Positions 12,883 through 24,415 of a stretch of DNA of 64,000 bases are shown piece by piece. The DNA is from Tubulanus polymorphus (Eukaryota; Nemertea; Palaeonemertea; Tubulaniformes; Tubulanidae). The stretch spans positions 19,890,485 to 19,954,484 of the forward strand of contig NC_134027.1 of the NCBI RefSeq assembly GCF_964204645.1, read 5' to 3'. The position numbers and the translations under genes were made by a program. Below the pieces are notes generated by a model. The model was not told where the DNA came from and made no database searches. It was given only the letters and a program-made list of their open reading frames with translations. Numbering within the stretch: the first letter of the stretch is position 1; each line of letters starts with the position of its first letter.

Positions 12883-13439
12883 AAGGATTCAGTTCTACAT
12901 ATTATCAATAAAGTTCGACTCCGAAGCCAATACTACAGGACCAAGTTCCACAGATCTTTTGCCTCTTTAATTGTTGATGTTTTACCTGCGAAATCAAATT
13001 CTAACCAAAAACTCAGGAACTGGGTCCTGCAGTTCCATTTCACCTATTACAGTAGAAGACAAAACTCAAAACTCTGGAACAGAGTCCTTAACTACAACAA
13101 TCTCATTTCGATATAAAAAAAAGTTTAAATAAATTCGTGCAATTTTTTCATACATTTAATATGTATCAATGGCTCAAACCTGTAAGAACGGTATGGGACT
13201 GGGAGGACCCACACCTCCAACCTACTTTTGGGAACCTCTTTTCAAATGTTCATAAATAGAATGGAACTTCATTATGATAATTTTCTGGTCCATTCTTAAC
13301 CCTCCCTCAGCTCCACTTTGATACATGTTCTTACAGGCCTGCAATTGGTATAATACTACACAGATCAAGTAGCCGGTCTCTTGGATTACTAAGCACGTAC
13401 ATGTACATGTAGGATTATCACATTCCATATCAGTCAGTT

Positions 13440-16400
13440 TTAATCATCTTTCTTATCGCCATCTCCTGCGCCTTCTAATGTAGCCAATTTCCTCTACAAA
13501 AATCAAGATTCTTAAAATTCAAGCATGTTTCATGTTGCAGTAGCATCAGAAAGATCTAGGGCAAGGGAATAACCTTGATTTCTCAACCAGAAGGGCATCA
13601 CTCAATTATTCACCCATAAACGTTATCTCAAAAGTAAGGCTCGAGAAGTACCATCGACCAAGAAAATCAGGTCTTACAAGAGATTCAAACCCATGGATCA
13701 TGAAACTCGTAAACGTTCCTTAGCAGGGGCTGCACAATTTAGCTGATTTTGAATTTTTGCATGGATGCCGCTTCCCCTGTGCAGGGTGGAAAGTCACCTG
13801 AGAAGAAAAATTCGAAAAATGAATCCAAAACCACATTGCAAGCGCCGAAGGCGCGAAGCAAATCTGGGGGGTTGAGGGCCCTCCCCCAGAAAATGTTTTG
13901 AAATTAAAAGCGTTTTCCGAGCACTTAGAGCGATCTTAAACCAATCACGAATGATCCATATTTTGAAAAGTAATGTCTATTTCCAATGCGGTACATCCAC
14001 ATTTCACTAACAATCAACATCTCAAGCAGTATAGGTCGAACCCCTAAATAAGTGAACATTGCGCGCTGCGCACTGCGCTACCCGAATGACTTGATTGAGT
14101 ATAGACACTCGAAACACGATGCATATAAGACAATATATACATATGTTTTCTCACTATATGTACTACTACTGGTGGCTATAAATAGACGTAACCTAACAAC
14201 CATCAATCGCTCACTCCATGAGGTCACACAGATGCACTTTTCTCGCAATAAATCGCAACAGAAGGAATTTAAATACATTTCAAACAAACAGTTTAAGAGT
14301 AATCGCTGTGCTGAAATGAATGTCGTCCAGTCTGCGACGCTTTTATGGCCTACCAGTTCCGATAACTTTCTCAGCGTTTTTAGGCTTTTCAGAAGTAGGG
14401 GTCCAGGGACACCAAGCCCACTTGGGAAGTGGTTTCAAATGCTCAACAATCTAACAATTTCAATATTCAACGCCCCCTGGTGACCATTTACAAAAACCAA
14501 CGACCTTGAAACTCACCACAATCATAGATACTGTCAGCAGCTACGATTTTGTAATTGATTGTGATAACAAAATATGCCTCGTTACCAATTTAATATGGAA
14601 ATACTAAGTCATTCTACTATTCAACGCCCCCTGGTGACCATATTCAAAACCCAATGACCTCGAAACTCACCACAATCATAGAACATGTCATGAACTACAA
14701 CTTTGCAATTGACCATGGTAACAAAATATGCCTAGGTACCAATATAATAAGGAAATACTAAGTTATTCTACTATTCAACGCCCCCTGGTGACCATATAGA
14801 AAAACTAATGTCCTTAAAACTCGCAACAATCATAGATGATGTCATGAGCTACAACTTTCCAATTGATTGTGGTTACAAAATATGCATAGGTACGAATATA
14901 ATAAAGAAATGCTAAGATATTGTATTATTCAATGCCCCCTGGTGGCCATATACGAAATCCAATTACCTCGAAACTCACCACAATCATAGAACACGTTATG
15001 AGCTACAACTTTCTAATTGATTGTGGTATCAAAATACGCTTAGGTATCAATATAATGTGGAAAAACTTTTTCCCACTTACGAATGAGTACTGGTGACACA
15101 AAGATGGCCGCCAATTGCGTCATAATTGGCTGATGAAAAATCATCCGATCATCAAAATGATCCGAAATTTCCCTCAAAAAGTTCAAAAATGTGTAAAAAG
15201 TGCTGATTTTGGCGAACATCAATGGCTGCTAGCCGGTCATCTTGATTCTGACCGGGCCAGTTTTTGGGCTGAAGATGTGTCTAGGGTAGATACATGTGTA
15301 ACCCAAATATCAAGACATTACCTTGAAGCGTCTTCAAAACTTCCCAAAATAACTGGATTCCGTCTACGGACGGATGGACGACGGACGAAAAGTGAACGCA
15401 ATAGCCCGCTGGGACTAAAGTCCCAAGTGGGCTAAAAATGACCTAGCCAGACTTTCCTCCCTGCCTGTGGTATCTTTTTTTGTAATCTTGAGCAACTGAG
15501 CACCATTACATTCATGATGATACTAGAGTTCTAAGCATTATTAAATACCATGATAACAAGTTTCAATGTTTAATTTTTCCTACAAAAGGCTTGGTTATCA
15601 ATAATCCTAATAAACATAAAACATCCAATTAAACAGCGGTTACAGTGATCGTGGTTGCCATTTTATTATTACCTGTAAGATTGAATGTTCATCCATTAAC
15701 CTATCGTATTCTTTATTGGTACTCTGAGCTTGTCTCTGCATTGTTTCCAGATCCATTTTCGAATGGTGCAACTCTGCAAATGATAAAGAGGTCATCGTTA
15801 TAACAATGAAGAGTACACAAGATAGAACTGTATTTTGCCTGGGTTTTTAAAATCAAACTAAAAATCAGCGCCATTGACATTCCTTTTCATTCAGGGCTGA
15901 GTTTCATAGGTCTGAGGGAAAAAATCCCAGGGTCGGGTTTTACGAAAAATTCAAATTTTTGTTTTTATTGCAATTAAGTCCAGAAGTGTGAGTGTGCATA
16001 AAAGGTTAAAGCTTGGCAGCAGTCTTTTCTTTAGAAAATAGGAACCTCAGTTTTCAGAAGTGAGAGTGCACTGTTTTAGCCCACTTAGGACTTACATCCC
16101 AGCGCGATATTGTATTCACTTTTCCTCCACTTTCGTCCGTTCATCTCTAGACGGAATCCAGTTATTTTGGGAAGTTTTGAAGACGCTTCAATGGATTGTC
16201 TTGACATTTCACTGATATATGTATCTACCCTAGAAACATTTTCAGCCCAAAAACCCGGCCCGGTGAGAATCAAGATGGCCGAATGGCGACCATTGTTGTT
16301 TGTAAAATCAGCACTTTTTACACATTTTTAAAGTTTTTAAGAGAAATTTTGAAGACGCTTCAATCAATCATCTTGGTATCCTCCAAGGGTCGATCAGCAT

Positions 16401-19400
16401 AAGAAAAATTGGGTAAGACTCAAGTTGGCCATCCCATGACCTTTTTTGAGCCCAAAAAGGTCAATCTTGGCATGATGTTCGAGACCTGTAGCTTCCTACT
16501 GGTAGGCAATATTCTATTGAAATTTGTGATCGGTATTCTTTGATAAAAGACCTTAGCATATTAGCAGGGTTTTGCGATCAGTCAATTATCACGCACTTGG
16601 CGGCCATCTTAGTGTCATCAGTACTCATTCATACATGGAAAAAAGTTTTTGAGAAAACTATCAATAGGTTTGACTTGATAGTTGATTATTATTAGAACTG
16701 TTATAGGATAAATCACATCACATGGAATATAGGATCACCCAATATTTTGTTAAGTATTGAATCATATACAATTTGTCTATTCACGTTGGTACCTATGCAC
16801 ATTTTTGTAACCACAATCAATTGTGAAGTTGTAGCTCATGACATCTATGATTGTGGGAAGTTGGTTTTCATTGGTTTTTGCATATGGTCACCAGGGGCGT
16901 AGAAAAGTGGAGTATCTAAGTATCATATTGGCACCTAGGCATATTTTGTTGCGACAATCATTTGAAAAAATTGTAGCTCATGAAAGTTTTATAATTGTGG
17001 CCAGTTTGAAGGTCATTGGTTTTGTAAATGGTCAACAGGGACATTGACTAGCGGAATAACTCAGTATCTCCTTATCATATTGATACCTAGACATATTTTG
17101 TAACCACAATCAATTGCAAAATATCAGCTCATGACATGTTTTATGATTGTGGTGAGTTTCAAGGTCATTGGTTTCAGTTTATATTCACCTGGGGGCATTG
17201 AATATTAAAATTGTCGGATTTTTTAGCATTTCAAATCACTCACCGAGTGGGCATGGTCTTCCTGGACCCATAGCTCTATTTTTGTCTTGTTGCCACAGTT
17301 TTGACGTTCTTAAGGCGTCAAAAGTGTATAATTGTGATATTCAATGAATTGGACGCTGCTCAATGGAATGAAAAGGTATTTTTGCTATGTTTTTGAATGC
17401 GTTTGATATCCATAAATACTGATATAAATTAACGTGAAAAAAGTAAAATTCTCAGTTTTATCCCAAACTAGGGGCCAGGGACACCATGCCCACTTGGGAA
17501 GTGGTTTCAAATGCTCAACAATCTAACAATTTCAATATATAACGCCCCCTGGTGACCATATACAAAAACCAATGACCTTGAAACCCATCACAATCATAGA
17601 ACATGTCAGCAGCTACGATTTTGTAATTGATTGTGATTACAAAATATGCCTCGTTCCCAATTTATCTGGAAATACTAAGTTACTCTACTATTTGACGCCT
17701 CTTGGTGACCATATGCAAAACCCAATGACCTTGAAACTCCGCAATCATAGCACATGTCATGTACTACAACTTTGCAATTGATCACGGTAAAAAAATATGC
17801 CTAGGTACCAATCTAATAAGGAAATACTAAGTTATTCTACTATTGAACGCCCCGTGGTGACCAACCATATAGAATAACTATTGTCCTTTTAACTCACCAC
17901 AATCATAGACGATGTCATGAACTATAACTTTGCAATTGATCATGGTAACAAAATATGCCTAGGTACCAATCTAATAAGGAAATACTAAGTTATTCTACTA
18001 TTGAACGCCCCCTGGTGGCCATATAAAATAACTAATGTCCTTAAAACTCTTCAAGATCATAAGAAGATGTCATGAGCTACAACTTTGCAATTGATTGTGG
18101 TAACAAAAAATGGTACAAATATAATACAGAAATACTAAGTTATTGTAATATTCAACGCCCCCTGGTGGCCATATACAAAAACCAATGACCTCGAAACTCA
18201 CGAAAATTATAGAATACGTGATGGGCTACAACTTTCCAATTGATTATAGTAACACAATATGCTTAAGTATCTATTGAATGTGGAAAAACTTTTTCCCACC
18301 TACGAATGAGTACTGATGATACCAAGATGGCCGCCAATTGCGTCATAATTGGCTGATCAAAAATACCTGTTCCAGGTATAAAACATCCCTTTTCAAAGAA
18401 TACCCATCACAAATTGCAATGAAAAATGGCAAACCAGTAGGAAGCTACAGGACCCAGAATTCCGGCCAAAATTGACATTTTTGGGCACTAAAAAGGTCAT
18501 AGGACGGCCATCGATCGACCCAATTTTTGTCATGCTGATGGGCCCTTGGTAGATTCAAATAGGGCCTATATACAGAAGATCAAGGTAATTGATCAAAGCG
18601 TCTTCAAAATTTCCCTCAAAAACTTCAAAAATGTGCAAAAAGTGCTGATTTTCGTCGACCATCTTGATTCTGACAGGACCAGTTTTTGGGCTGAAGATGT
18701 GTCTAGGGTAGATACATGTATGAACCAAATATCAAGACATTACCTTGAAGCGTCTTCAAAACTTCCAAAAATAACTGGATTCCGTCTACGGACGGACGAA
18801 CGGACCGACGACGGATGAAAGGTGAATGCAATAGCCTGCTGGGACTTAAGTCCCGAATGTGGGCTAAAAATGCCATGTTTATCACAAGTTACTTTCTAGC
18901 CATTTTAAGCATAAAGTTTTTCATGAATCCGGACCCTGAATTGTTGAAACTTGTCAATCATTACCATGGTTTCTCATTGTTACTATGGCATTTGTTGCCC
19001 ATATTGAGGATTTACCCCTAAGGGCAACTTTGATACCCAGTCTATGAAACCCGACCCTGATGATTTCATTAGCTAATACCTTCACGAGTTTTCTCCAGAT
19101 CGAGTAGAGCCTGGTCAAGTTCTTTCTTAACATCAGCTACTGATTTCGCAGCATCAACCACATTAGTCATTGCAGCAGCACCTTTACCGGTATTTTCCTC
19201 TATAGCCTGAAATAATTGAAATGGACCCCTTAATCAAAATGATATCCAAATGAAATCTTCTGCATAGGTGACATTTAAAAATCTAATACATAGGGTTATG
19301 CAGCTAGCAATCTGCTGTCTGTGTCCACCAACTCAGGCAATCGACTGCTATCACCATGCTACAAAAACCAGGGATCTACACAAAAGGAATCTAAATTCCT

Positions 19401-22047
19401 GATATTTCCCACACATTTGACCAAAATTTCATGATTGAATCATAAGGTATCAACGGCGGAGACTGTTTCTTCTCATGAGGTTCATTCAGTGTTACTCATC
19501 TACAGGCAGCAAGAGCAACAAGACATGAAAATTCAAATTCCTTGGACCCAGTTCCACAGTTCTGAGTAAAGATTTGTCAAAATCAGCCATGTTCATTTGG
19601 TAGACAGAGTCGACCTAAAATCAATTTGGTCTGCCATTCGTTATTAGGGAAACATAGTTGATCAACTCAGATGGCTGTTTTCCTGGGAGAAAGAGTTAAT
19701 TCAATCAATAAACCTATAGGCCTACTTACTACTATCACTAATGTTCTCTAAACTTACCGAATTATCTTTGTTTTCCTTTTCTTCAAGAAGTCGTTTGGCA
19801 GTTTCTGAAGCGCTTTTAGCTTGTTTCAGAGCAGCTTCCTGCTGAGCGTTCAACACAGCCGTACTGCAGATTAGTCCGACCAATCGCTTCAATACCCTAA
19901 AAATAATCACAGAATGCAGAACTAGATGAAAGCCAAATTCATAAGGACACCATTCTACCAGAACGTCAATTGTTTCCAATAGCCGATCTTTCATGTGATA
20001 GTGAGCTCCAAGGGGGATGAATATATAGAATTTTTTTCAATCGGGGATCATTCATGGAAATCTTGCATTTTATTTGATGGCCTAGATGGCATTGGTCACG
20101 TGATAAAAGCACATGGCCGAAATACCTTAAACCTATCAAGGCCCAGGAATTTTGCTATGTAGGCCTAGCATCTATTACTCCTCAGAAAATTCAAGGGAAA
20201 ATCCAAATTTATCATTATACAGAATAGCTTATTCAGTTTATTTTCAAGTATTACAAGTTCCTGTTATTTTATAGTAAACAGTCAAGGCTTTCACATGAGA
20301 TAAGATTTGATGACGTAGACCACCAAATCGTGTCCTTTTGCCCCCCTACCGAAATTCATCCAAACCTACTTGGATTTGAAGTGGGCGCTCAGATATGTCA
20401 TATTCATCCTCTAAATACTCGAGAATTTAAAATAGGAAGATCTTGATTCCTGTACAGTATTCTGAGGAGTTTGGTGCCAAGTTAATCAAGCTACTGGGTT
20501 CGATTCCCATTATGACAATTTTTGTGCAGCAGACAAAAAAAGTGTCAGGGTGGCATTTGGCGGCTTGAGGAGTAATAGGCAGAGTAGATACAAGTGGCTA
20601 GATTGCTAATGGGTCAGTATACACTGCGATGCATGAAACATGAAACTATGTAACAGTCGCCTTGGAGAAATAATGGGCTTTGAAATTTGGATTGGGAGTC
20701 AATCATTGTCATCAGGGTTTGGTGATCAGGACAGAATGAAGAATTGACTGGAACAGCAGAAGTCAGCGTAACGTTTTACTAAGATTATTAATTGAAATAT
20801 TCTGACTATGAATAATATTTTGCCACAACAGACTGATTACCGCTTCATTTGATATTTGGTGACCGGGTTTTCAAATCATTATTTACAGTTCTTAGTTAAT
20901 TTCATCGCTCAATGTGAAAATGCTAATCATTATCATATTTGGTAAGAATATGATTGTAGTTCATTTCTAGAGATTGTTGCAATTTGAGTTTTTGTCTCAA
21001 TTAGTTTTTTTTTTCTTTCTGAACCCACGCCAATACCATCAGCAAGTTGGTTATATACATACGTACGCCTTACATTAAAACCATTGCTCGAAGCGTCTTC
21101 AAAAATTCTCAGATTTTGGCAAACAATGATGGCCACCAGTCAGCTATCTTGATTCTGATTGGACAAATTTGTTGGCTCTTTATATGCCTAGGGTAGACAT
21201 CACGACAATCTTTAAATCACATAAAACCTTGTCTAAATAACTTGATCCTGTCTTCCGATGGATGTCTCATGAAAAGTGAACACAATAGCCCACTCAGGGG
21301 CTATGCCTCAAGTGGGCTAAGAATAAAGTAAATCATTTCTGTAGATAAACCAAGGACAAATCAATTGGAGTTTAATTACTCAGACTTTGTCCTGGACTCT
21401 GCATACCTTTCAGACACCCGTTACAAAATTAATAGGAGGGCTAGGGACAGCAGGACCTAGACTGGAGATTGATAGCTGTGATAGTGGGACAGATGTATGA
21501 ACAACTTACAGCCACAAGAACAGCGCAAAACCAGCAATGTAGAAATTCCTCTGAGCGCGGAAGAGTTTCATATGCATCATTGTCTCAGCTTGTGGATGGT
21601 GGGCAGCCTCCACGGGGTCGATTGCACTTGAATAATTTCTCACATCACGAATTGCATCTAAAATATAATACAAAACTACCAATACTGCCTGTTATCCAGA
21701 GAATAACCAATTTTGACCAAGGTGAGTTCTCAATGTTTCTTGTTACATTCACTAAACATACCATGGAACATCTCACCCGCAGCCTAAATGGAATAACATG
21801 GTTTTTGAAAGAACTCATGCCTAAACAGAACTGAAGAACTTTTTAAGAACTTACCCATGAACAGAATAACGAGAATAACGATCAATATGTTGAAATATAA
21901 ATGAGAGTGACTTTCTAGATTCTTCAGCAGGCGTGATTTGAAGATTTTCTGCCATCTTGCAGCTGAAATCCACGGCACCAGTAGTAAGATGACGAAGAAG
22001 ATCTCTGTGTAAAGAAACGTCGCTACAAATGTCCACTGCAATGACAT
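13440..22047 (-). CDS. bcap31: B-cell receptor-associated protein 31 homologue (six coding exons)
   Basis: Coding exons on the minus strand are 22047-21855, 21657-21510, 19896-19758, 19206-19080, 15773-15673 and 13493-13440. All have GT donors and AG acceptors, and together they give 762 nt in one frame (253 aa; human BAP31 is about 246). The protein starts MSLQWTFVATFLYTEIFF and has three membrane segments (about residues 7-27, 45-64 and 105-125), with the conserved stretches RWQKIFKSRL, MKLFRAQRNFYIAGF and a VLKRLVGLI segment. A long Ala/Lys/Glu coiled coil follows. It ends in KKDD, a KKxx-type ER retrieval signal. BAP31 proteins are ER membrane chaperones and sorting factors that also link to apoptosis signalling. 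A 5' UTR acceptor lies at 22060/22061, so at least one non-coding first exon lies further right. The introns contain repeat elements. The identification is from family resemblance that I recognise directly. Confidence 0.93.
14395..15437 (+). mobile_element. Composite repeat family E, copy 1 (intronic)
   Basis: The left leader (CCAGGGACACCAAGCCCACT) is followed by four tandem units of 154 bp, with CGCCCCCTGGTG near 14471, 14625, 14779 and 14933. A unique right region follows (AAGATGGCCGCCAATTGCGT, then GAAGATGTGTCTAGGGTAGA) and ends in a hairpin AGCCCGCTGGGACT/AAGTCCCAAGTGGGCT at about 15400-15435. A leader, tandem core of about 150-160 bp and hairpin-ended tail is the architecture of pearl or Helentron-type non-autonomous elements. 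The assignment is inference, since no Rep or helicase gene is present. Confidence 0.75.
16076..17275 (-). mobile_element. Composite repeat family E, copy 2 (inverted)
   Basis: Same family as copy 1 but reversed. The hairpin tail (AGCCCACTTAGGACTTACAT) is at the left, the ATGGCC-containing unique region follows, then about three core units (CACCAGGGGCG near 16890, CAACAGGGACA near 17035, CACCTGGGGGC near 17190), and the leader at 17206-17275. Copies 1 and 2 face each other, making a loose inverted repeat of about 2.9 kb inside bcap31 introns. Confidence 0.75.
17468..18866 (+). mobile_element. Composite repeat family E, copy 3 (longest)
   Basis: Leader at 17468, with CCAGGGACACCATGCCCACT. Five core units follow, with CGCC words near 17543, 17696, 17848, 18006 and 18156 (spacing 150-158 bp). 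The unique right region contains AAGATGGCCGCCAATTGCGT and a stretch missing from copy 1 (18370-18560). The hairpin tail ends at about 18866. It lies in the bcap31 intron between the exons at 15773 and 19080. Confidence 0.75.
21085..21320 (+). repeat. Partial copy of composite repeat family E (right end)
   Basis: Starts near GAAGCGTCTTCAAAAATTCTC and keeps the CATCTTGATTCTGATTGG-type phrase in diverged form, a diverged GCCTAGGGTAGACAT word, GATGGATGTCTCATGAAAAG, and a tail hairpin around 21284-21320. It lies between bcap31 exons 21510 and 19896. Confidence 0.65.
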
Positions 22048-22389
22048 CGTGGTCGAGAAACTACAAATAAAGAAGAAAAAAGATATCATTTTTGAATTAA
22101 AGGTTTTTAGTAAGAATGCAGTTAAGGTGTCCAAGGAGTAGTGGTGTCCTATCCAAATGAGTACCAGTAACCAGAATGAGTATCAGAATGTTTAGCTGAC
22201 TGGACTGGGATCAAGAAAAAAGGTATTAGTAAATAATTTGCAACCAGCGAAGTGGTTGATCTTTCTAGTATCTAGAGGTGTTCAACTATATTCATTTGAT
22301 AGCTTTCACTCGCATGCAGTTAGAAACTGTCCATAAATAACATCCGCATGAAATAGCTAAATTTTGACACGTTCATGTTCAAGGAATGT

Positions 22390-22648
22390 AGAGAGAATCC
22401 CACAATTATAACGAAAAAGTCCGAAAATGAAACTTCGAGATAGTAGTTTATTTCAACGTTTCGACTATATCCTAACAGTCATCTTCAGGGATAAATTCTC
22501 TTCATTATTCCTGAAGATGACTATTAGGATATAGTCGAAACGTTGAAATAAAATACTATCTCGAAGTTTCATTTTCGGACTTTTTCGTTATAATTGTGGG
22601 ATTCTCTCTACATCGTGTCAACACGGATATAGTGTTCTATCAATCGTG
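22390..22648. mobile_element. Palindromic retroelement fragment with 15-bp target duplication
   Basis: A near-perfect inverted repeat (22386-22613) with arms starting GAGAGAATCCCACAATTATA, plus a short tail to 22648. The direct repeat ATGTTCAAGGAATGT occurs at 22375-22389 and 22649-22663, consistent with a target-site duplication. Both arms carry CTGAAGATGACT followed by a GAAAC word, as in the hammerhead-like core of Penelope-like element terminal repeats. I infer a non-autonomous or truncated Penelope-like insertion. No reverse transcriptase or GIY-YIG nuclease is present. Confidence 0.65.
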
Positions 22649-22663
22649 ATGTTCAAGGAATGT

Positions 22664-23375
22664 CCACATTCCACTGAACCCCTCCCCATAGTCCATCAGA
22701 TAAAAAAGCAATTAAGGACATTGAATATCCAGTCATGCAAAATAATGTTTTTTCATTCAATTAATCATTGACTGTGGAACACTGTTTGTTATTCCTTACA
22801 TTATCTTGAAAACACACAGGCCTACAAGTGAACTATTTCTCCTCTTATTTGAAGTAATCATCCATGTAATGCACTAAGTGATTTGTTCTGGCTTACAGGA
22901 CCTTAGATGTTGACATCCAACCACCCGTCCCTCCTCATTGTCCACAAAAGCCCAAAGTTCACAAACCCCTCCCCCTTGACCTCGGATGTCTTATATGGAC
23001 GGCCCCTTAGAGGTTTGGTTTGGAAATTTCCAGAAAACTCTTAGGGTTCTGGAAGCATTATACAAAATTTGATATGGCTGCGTTTTTGCAATTCTGTCAG
23101 CAGCTATAATTTTGCAATTTGTCAAATACCAGGCCTGTTGCCGTGGCACTGCTGTAACCGGCTCGTTGTTGTATCGGCAGGCTGCCTGGGGAATTAGCAT
23201 TTACACCAGCGGTACAGGATTCCATCCATCAGGAAGAACAAGGCATTTAAACCTTATATGTACAATCTTTATTGCATCCCAGAATGAGAATGGTTATCAT
23301 AACTTTACATAGTCTTTATATACAGAATCGTGAGTATGACGTGAGGACTAGGTGTCAGTCAAGTTGTATACATCA
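22664..23375. other. Host DNA upstream of bcap31
   Basis: No supported gene. The short overlapping frames at 22991-23312 lack motifs. The region may contain the untranslated first exon or promoter of bcap31, but I cannot place it. Confidence 0.4.
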
Positions 23376-23515
23376 GGGGCTAGTTGCACAGTCGTGACTT
23401 CAGTCCAAAAGTGGTCTTAAATCTTAAGACTAGTCTTAAATTGTTAGATTGGCTGTAGAACTAAGTTGGTCTTAGACTGGTCTTAAGTCTAAGCCATAAC
23501 TATGCAACCGGCCCC
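23376..23515. mobile_element. Short inverted-repeat element (MITE), copy 2
   Basis: Same family as 8121-8259. It begins AGGGGCTAGTTGCACAGTCG and ends ATAACTATGCAACCGGCCCC. The interior has TTAAGACTAGTCTTAAATTG, GTTAGATTGGC and AGTTGGTCTTAGACTGGTC. Confidence 0.8.
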
Positions 23516-24071
23516 GGGACTCACAAACTAACACCTAGTGACATGTTTGAGAGACCTTAATTAATTATCGATGGGCACTGACTATAGCTAATTATCTATA
23601 TAGCTAATTAATATTAAACAAGAATAATATCTGCATTGGCATCAATGTCAGTTCAAGTTTAAGTCCGAATCCGTAATTTACACTCCCATCATGCACCATG
23701 AAAAGCCGCCATATTTGTTATGTTGCTTCACTTCAACTGTTTTTTGAGGTGACTAGTCAAAAGTTTGAGCTACTACGATCATCAAAAGCCACTTAGGATT
23801 ACAAATTTATGCACAAACAATAGTTAACTTCCATCTGATTAGTCAGTTTGAGGTAAGTTGATGGTGTTTTAAGGGGTGAAATAGATGCTCAAAGCCTCGT
23901 CCCTCAAAATGAGGAATGAAAATTAACCTTATATGAGCACTTTCGCCCTAGACGTTGTTTGAGGAACAACGGCTGGGTACTAGACTACTGTCTGTCACAC
24001 CTGCTCTTCGTGCGATGTTTTGATCCGTTATTTCGTTAATAAACTGTTGATTTACCTTTATTATGCATTGA

Positions 24072-24415
24072 TTTGTTCAGTAAGGAATTTGCATTCAGAA
24101 TTAAACAACGATTTTCCCTAAAGATGTTTTTGTTTTCATTTATGAGCGATAGTTTACTCAGCATACGATTGCGTAATGCTTAAAAATCCGCTCCGCGGAC
24201 GCTCGGAATCGTTACAGCGACGTCATCAGCTGCTCATTAGCATAACAAAATACAGTAGGTGGCGCCACGTGACGGGCCGGAAAAGCCGTTTTTCAGCATT
24301 ACGCGAGCATATGCTAGGTAAACAATCGCTGATACCTAAATGAAAACACAAACAAATTTATGCCAATTCATAATTTATTTCTGAATGCAAAATCCTTATT
24401 GAACAAATTGACGGT
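24072..24415. mobile_element. Element with long imperfect inverted repeats
   Basis: The left arm runs from about TTGTTCAGTAAGGAATTTGC to CGATTGCGTAATGC. The right arm is its complement, from GCATTACGCGAG to GCAAAATCCTTATTGAACAA. Arms are about 115 bp and diverged by scattered mismatches, around a GC-richer loop of about 110 bp. No gene. Probably a foldback or MITE-type element. Confidence 0.65.

Noticed and set aside
15115-15435. Plus-strand frame of 106 codons
   Set aside because: It lies wholly within composite repeat copy 1, and similar frames recur in the other copies by sequence identity.
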